Positions 61,422 to 64,000 of a DNA stretch of 64,000 nt are shown here, one piece after another. The position numbers were made by a program, and so were the translations under genes. The notes under the pieces were generated by a model that was not told the DNA's origin, ran no database searches, and saw only the letters and a list, made by a program, of their open reading frames with translations. Where the stretch lies: contig NZ_CH672395.1 of the NCBI RefSeq assembly GCF_000152985.1, forward strand, positions 2,548,461 through 2,612,460, given 5' to 3'. The stretch comes from Leeuwenhoekiella blandensis MED217 (GTDB taxonomy: Bacteria; Bacteroidota; Bacteroidia; Flavobacteriales; Flavobacteriaceae). Each line of letters starts with the position of its first letter. Within the stretch, counting starts at the first letter, position 1.

Positions 61422-61732
61422 CTTACACATTGCTCGAGAGGTTCTTTATAAAACATTTAAAAATCAAAAATCTGCTTTTTAAAAGCTACTTGAACCTGCC
61501 CCGAATTTTATTTTGGCAAAAATAAGATTTTAGAAGCATATAGAATCAAAGCCCTTGGTATTCTTTGATACACGATTAGATTTCCAGAGTATTTAGTAAA
61601 TACGCCTAACTTGAGGTCAGCTCAATAGGCAGTACTTGAAAACAAATGATGGTATTTTCGTTTTTTAGACACGCCTAGGCTATATTTGAACCCGCAAAAA
61701 TTGAACTAATCAACAAATAATAAAATTTAGAA
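61422..61732. other. Intergenic region between ruvX and dapD
   Basis: These 311 bases hold no convincing gene. They contain a short perfect hairpin (GTATTT-AGT-AAATAC, 61589-61603) and the dapD -7 candidate at 61681-61688. The rest is AT-rich without clear structure. Confidence 0.6.
61681..61688 (+). promoter_or_regulatory. Candidate dapD promoter -7 element
   Basis: TATATTTG matches TAnnTTTG 44 bases upstream of dapD. No TTG is found 17-23 bases before it, so only the -7 part is supported. Confidence 0.45.
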
Positions 61733-62548
61733 ATGCAACAAGTAAAAAATCTTATTGAAGCAGCCTGGGAAGACCGTTCGCTTCTTTCTGATAGTGTAAC
61801 TCAAGACGCAATACGCGAAGTTATAGAACTCATCGACGGCGGTACGCTGCGCGTTGCAGAACCTAAAGGTGATGACTGGCAGGTGAATGAATGGGTTAAA
61901 AAAGCAGTAGTGCTTTATTTCCCTATTCAAAAAATGGAAAAATTAGAAGTTGGTATTTTTGAATACCACGATAAAATGCCACTTAAAAAAGGATATCAGG
62001 ATAAAGGAATTCGTGTGGTTCCTCACGCTGTTGCACGTCACGGTGCCTTTATTTCAAAAGGGGTTATTATGATGCCGAGTTATGTAAACATCGGTGCTTA
62101 TGTAGATGAAGGCACCATGGTTGACACTTGGGCAACTGTAGGAAGCTGTGCACAGATTGGTAAAAACGTTCACCTGAGTGGTGGTGTAGGAATTGGTGGT
62201 GTACTAGAGCCTTTACAAGCTGCTCCGGTAATTATTGAAGACAACGCATTTATAGGATCACGTTGTATCGTGGTTGAAGGGGTACGCGTAGGTAAAGAGG
62301 CTGTTCTTGGAGCTAACGTAGTTCTTACTGCTTCTACTAAGATCATTGATGTAACCGGTGACGAACCTAAAGAAATGAAAGGTGCTGTGCCTCCACGTTC
62401 GGTGGTGATCCCTGGAAGTTATACTAAGAAATTTGCCGCAGGAGAATACAATGTTCCTTGTGCATTGATCATTGGTACGCGTAAAGAAAGCACCAATAAA
62501 AAGACTTCGCTTAACGACGCGCTACGTGAGTATGATGTAGCGGTGTAG
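61733..62548 (+). CDS. dapD: 2,3,4,5-tetrahydropyridine-2,6-dicarboxylate N-succinyltransferase
   Basis: DapD succinylates tetrahydrodipicolinate in the succinylase branch of lysine and diaminopimelate synthesis. The 271-residue protein has an N-terminal helical domain, then a left-handed beta-helix with hexapeptide units such as VGIGGVLEPLQAAPVIIEDNAFIGSRC and VVEGVRVGKEAVLGANVVL. TVGSCAQIGKNVHLSGG contains the succinyl-CoA-binding part. Length is normal. It is followed after 17 bases by a GT9 gene. Confidence 0.97.
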   Translation: MQQVKNLIEAAWEDRSLLSDSVTQDAIREVIELIDGGTLRVAEPKGDDWQVNEWVKKAVVLYFPIQKMEKLEVGIFEYHDKMPLKKGYQDKGIRVVPHAVARHGAFISKGVIMMPSYVNIGAYVDEGTMVDTWATVGSCAQIGKNVHLSGGVGIGGVLEPLQAAPVIIEDNAFIGSRCIVVEGVRVGKEAVLGANVVLTASTKIIDVTGDEPKEMKGAVPPRSVVIPGSYTKKFAAGEYNVPCALIIGTRKESTNKKTSLNDALREYDVAV

Positions 62549-62565
62549 TTTTCTAAATACAGAAA

Positions 62566-63624
62566 ATGAAAATTTTAGTGATTCAGCAAAAGATGATAGG
62601 TGACGTTTTAACGTCATCTATCCTTTTTAGAGCCATACGTGAACAGTTTCCAGATGCTGAATTGCACTATTTAATTCAATCGCACACCTTACCTGTGGTT
62701 GAAAACAATCCGTATATCGATCAGATAATTTTTGATCGCACAACTGCCGAAGCTACGAATGTAAGCCTTCCTGTTTTTGCAAAATACATGGCAGAAGCGC
62801 GTTACGACTATATCCTTGATGTCTATTCAAAACTAGGTACTGCCTTTTTGTGTTTACCCAGCAGCGCAAAAAGTATTGGTTATAAAAAATGGTATACCCA
62901 ATTTGTGTACAACAAAACTATAAGCTACCTAAAAAAGCCTAAAACCAATGCCGGTTTGGCTATCGAGAACCGACTTCGGTTACTTCAAATTTTACCGGGA
63001 AATTTCCCAGATTCTTTCAAACCTAAAATCTACCTCACTGCTGAAGAGAAAAATAAAGCGCTCCAGTTTTTACGCGAGGCTGAAGTAGCTATTGAAGCTC
63101 CAATTTTTATGATTGGTTTATTGGGTAGTGCTCCTAACAAAACTTACCCTCTGGAGTATTTGGCTCAATTATTAGAGGTGCTCGTTCAAGAAAAACCGGA
63201 AGCACAAATATTACTGAATTATATTCCCAGTCAAAAAGAAGCTGTAGATCAATTTTTAAACGTTTGCTCAGCCGAATTAAAAGCGAAAGTTTTTCCGAAA
63301 GTTTATACTGCAAATCTTCGTGAGTTTATTGCCGTTCTATCCCATTGTAAAGCCTTGATAGGTAATGAAGGTGGCGCTGTAAATATGGCTAAAGCACTTG
63401 ATGTGCCTACGTTTGCAATCTTCTCTCCGTGGATCAGTAAAGAAGCCTGGGCTCTTTTTGAAGATGAAAAAAATGTTGCAGTTCACCTAAGCGATTTCAA
63501 GCCGGAGTATTTTCAGAAGAAATCCAATAAGCACATCAAAAAAGAAACCGAAACCTTGTACAAACAGTTCGTACCAGACCTTATAAAGCCTCAACTAGCA
63601 ACATTTCTTAGGAATCTTTCTTGA
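62566..63624 (+). CDS. Glycosyltransferase family 9 (heptosyltransferase-like)
   Basis: The 352-residue protein has the GT-B fold of ADP-heptose:LPS heptosyltransferases. The N-terminus KILVIQQKMIGDVLTSSILFRAIREQFPDAELHYLI is diagnostic, and the C-terminal half has IGNEGGAVNMAKALDVPTFAIFSPW, the donor-binding region. It has no membrane segment. It probably adds a sugar to lipopolysaccharide core. It follows dapD and overlaps the convergent GT2-type gene by 17 bases at the 3' end. Confidence 0.93.
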   Translation: MKILVIQQKMIGDVLTSSILFRAIREQFPDAELHYLIQSHTLPVVENNPYIDQIIFDRTTAEATNVSLPVFAKYMAEARYDYILDVYSKLGTAFLCLPSSAKSIGYKKWYTQFVYNKTISYLKKPKTNAGLAIENRLRLLQILPGNFPDSFKPKIYLTAEEKNKALQFLREAEVAIEAPIFMIGLLGSAPNKTYPLEYLAQLLEVLVQEKPEAQILLNYIPSQKEAVDQFLNVCSAELKAKVFPKVYTANLREFIAVLSHCKALIGNEGGAVNMAKALDVPTFAIFSPWISKEAWALFEDEKNVAVHLSDFKPEYFQKKSNKHIKKETETLYKQFVPDLIKPQLATFLRNLS

Positions 63625-64000
63625 TCCCAAAAGCGGTGTAGGTTTTTTGTTGAGCTTTAGTTTCCTTTCTAATTTCAGCATTCTTTATAAGCATCTCTTC
63701 TTTCACGTAACCTCGAGCGTGATCGAGATGTACGCAAACTGCACTGTATCTAATTTGTTTTGACTTAATACCTTTATTAAAAAGGCGCTCTCCCAACTCG
63801 CGGTCTTCTCCCCCATATTGCATACGTTCATCAAAACCGTTGACTGCAAGTATTTCTTCTTTCCATCCACTAGAATTATGCCCGTTCCACGTAGGTTTAG
63901 TTGGCGTTACCGCATTAAGCAATCGCGCTTCTAAACCCCTTGCTGAAAGCTTTTTATTTTTGATAGAAGCTTTCAAGCCTTGTGCTTTAAGCCAGTTGAG
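63608..64000 (-). CDS. Glycosyltransferase (GT2/galactosyltransferase-like), 5' end outside window
   Basis: The reverse frame is open from the window edge to a stop at 63608. The visible 130 residues are the C-terminal half of a glycosyltransferase with GFDERMQYGGEDRELGERLFNKGIK, the glycosyltransferase 7C pattern. VCVHLDHARGYVKEE contains the acidic and His residues expected near the active site. The start is beyond the window; the Leu codon at 63976 is not an authentic start. It overlaps the 3' end of the GT9 gene by 17 bases. A lipopolysaccharide or cell-surface glycan role is likely. Confidence 0.85.
   Translation of the reverse strand, partial: LNWLKAQGLKASIKNKKLSARGLEARLLNAVTPTKPTWNGHNSSGWKEEILAVNGFDERMQYGGEDRELGERLFNKGIKSKQIRYSAVCVHLDHARGYVKEEMLIKNAEIRKETKAQQKTYTAFGIKKDS

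Noticed and set aside
1..64000. tRNA genes, CRISPR arrays, insertion sequences, prophage.
   Set aside because: No cloverleaf-like sequences, spacer arrays, transposase or phage genes were found by eye in either strand.

Overview
The window is a chromosomal segment of a Flavobacteriaceae-type bacterium (Bacteroidota), probably marine. Several features support this. Promoters have the Bacteroidota form TTG-N19/20-TAnnTTTG. Genes largely lack Shine-Dalgarno sites. One secreted enzyme has a type IX secretion C-terminal domain. Bacteroidota families such as DUF3810, DUF5606 and BatA-type VWA proteins are present, and overall base composition is moderately AT-rich. No rRNA, tRNA, CRISPR array, prophage or insertion sequence was seen. 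Species assignment is not possible by eye.

Layout: 1-1272 holds a truncated nnrE/nnrD repair enzyme. 1391-6374 is a threonine operon, thrA-thrB-thrC, headed by a short Ile/Thr-rich leader peptide and a candidate attenuator. 6.4-13.8 kb carries gcvT, a reductase-like Rossmann protein, a DUF3810 protein with an HExxH motif, and two secreted amidohydrolase-family genes. 13.9-17.8 kb (minus) is a TPR protein plus gyrA. 18.0-31.1 kb is mixed housekeeping: clpC, folE, msrA, lolD, a GAF histidine kinase, a BatA-type protein, a dihydroorotase homologue without catalytic histidines, an esterase and an MBL hydrolase. 31.2-46.7 kb contains a conserved uncharacterised protein, hisS, a MacB/FtsX permease, a rhamnogalacturonan-lyase-like exoenzyme, rpsF-rpsR-rplI, a LytTR regulator, priA, a YihY protein, nadC and rlmH.

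47.4-57.8 kb is the most unusual region. It is a minus-strand operon of a YbjN/CesT-like protein, PspA, a YqiJ-like membrane protein with an alternating-Asp stretch, a flotillin and a 1632-residue AAA+ ATPase. A divergent XRE regulator faces it across a palindrome-rich intergenic region. The operon is interrupted by a small GIY-YIG nuclease gene flanked by inverted REP-like repeats. This looks like a membrane-stress or envelope-defence module carrying a candidate nuclease/REP element.

57.8-64.0 kb returns to housekeeping: a sterol-desaturase family protein, mazG, DUF5606, def, ruvX, dapD, a GT9 glycosyltransferase and a truncated GT2-type glycosyltransferase.

The genes mostly serve amino-acid biosynthesis (thr, dap), translation and its quality control (ribosomal proteins, hisS, def, rlmH), protein quality control (clpC, msrA), DNA maintenance (gyrA, priA, ruvX, mazG) and the cell envelope.
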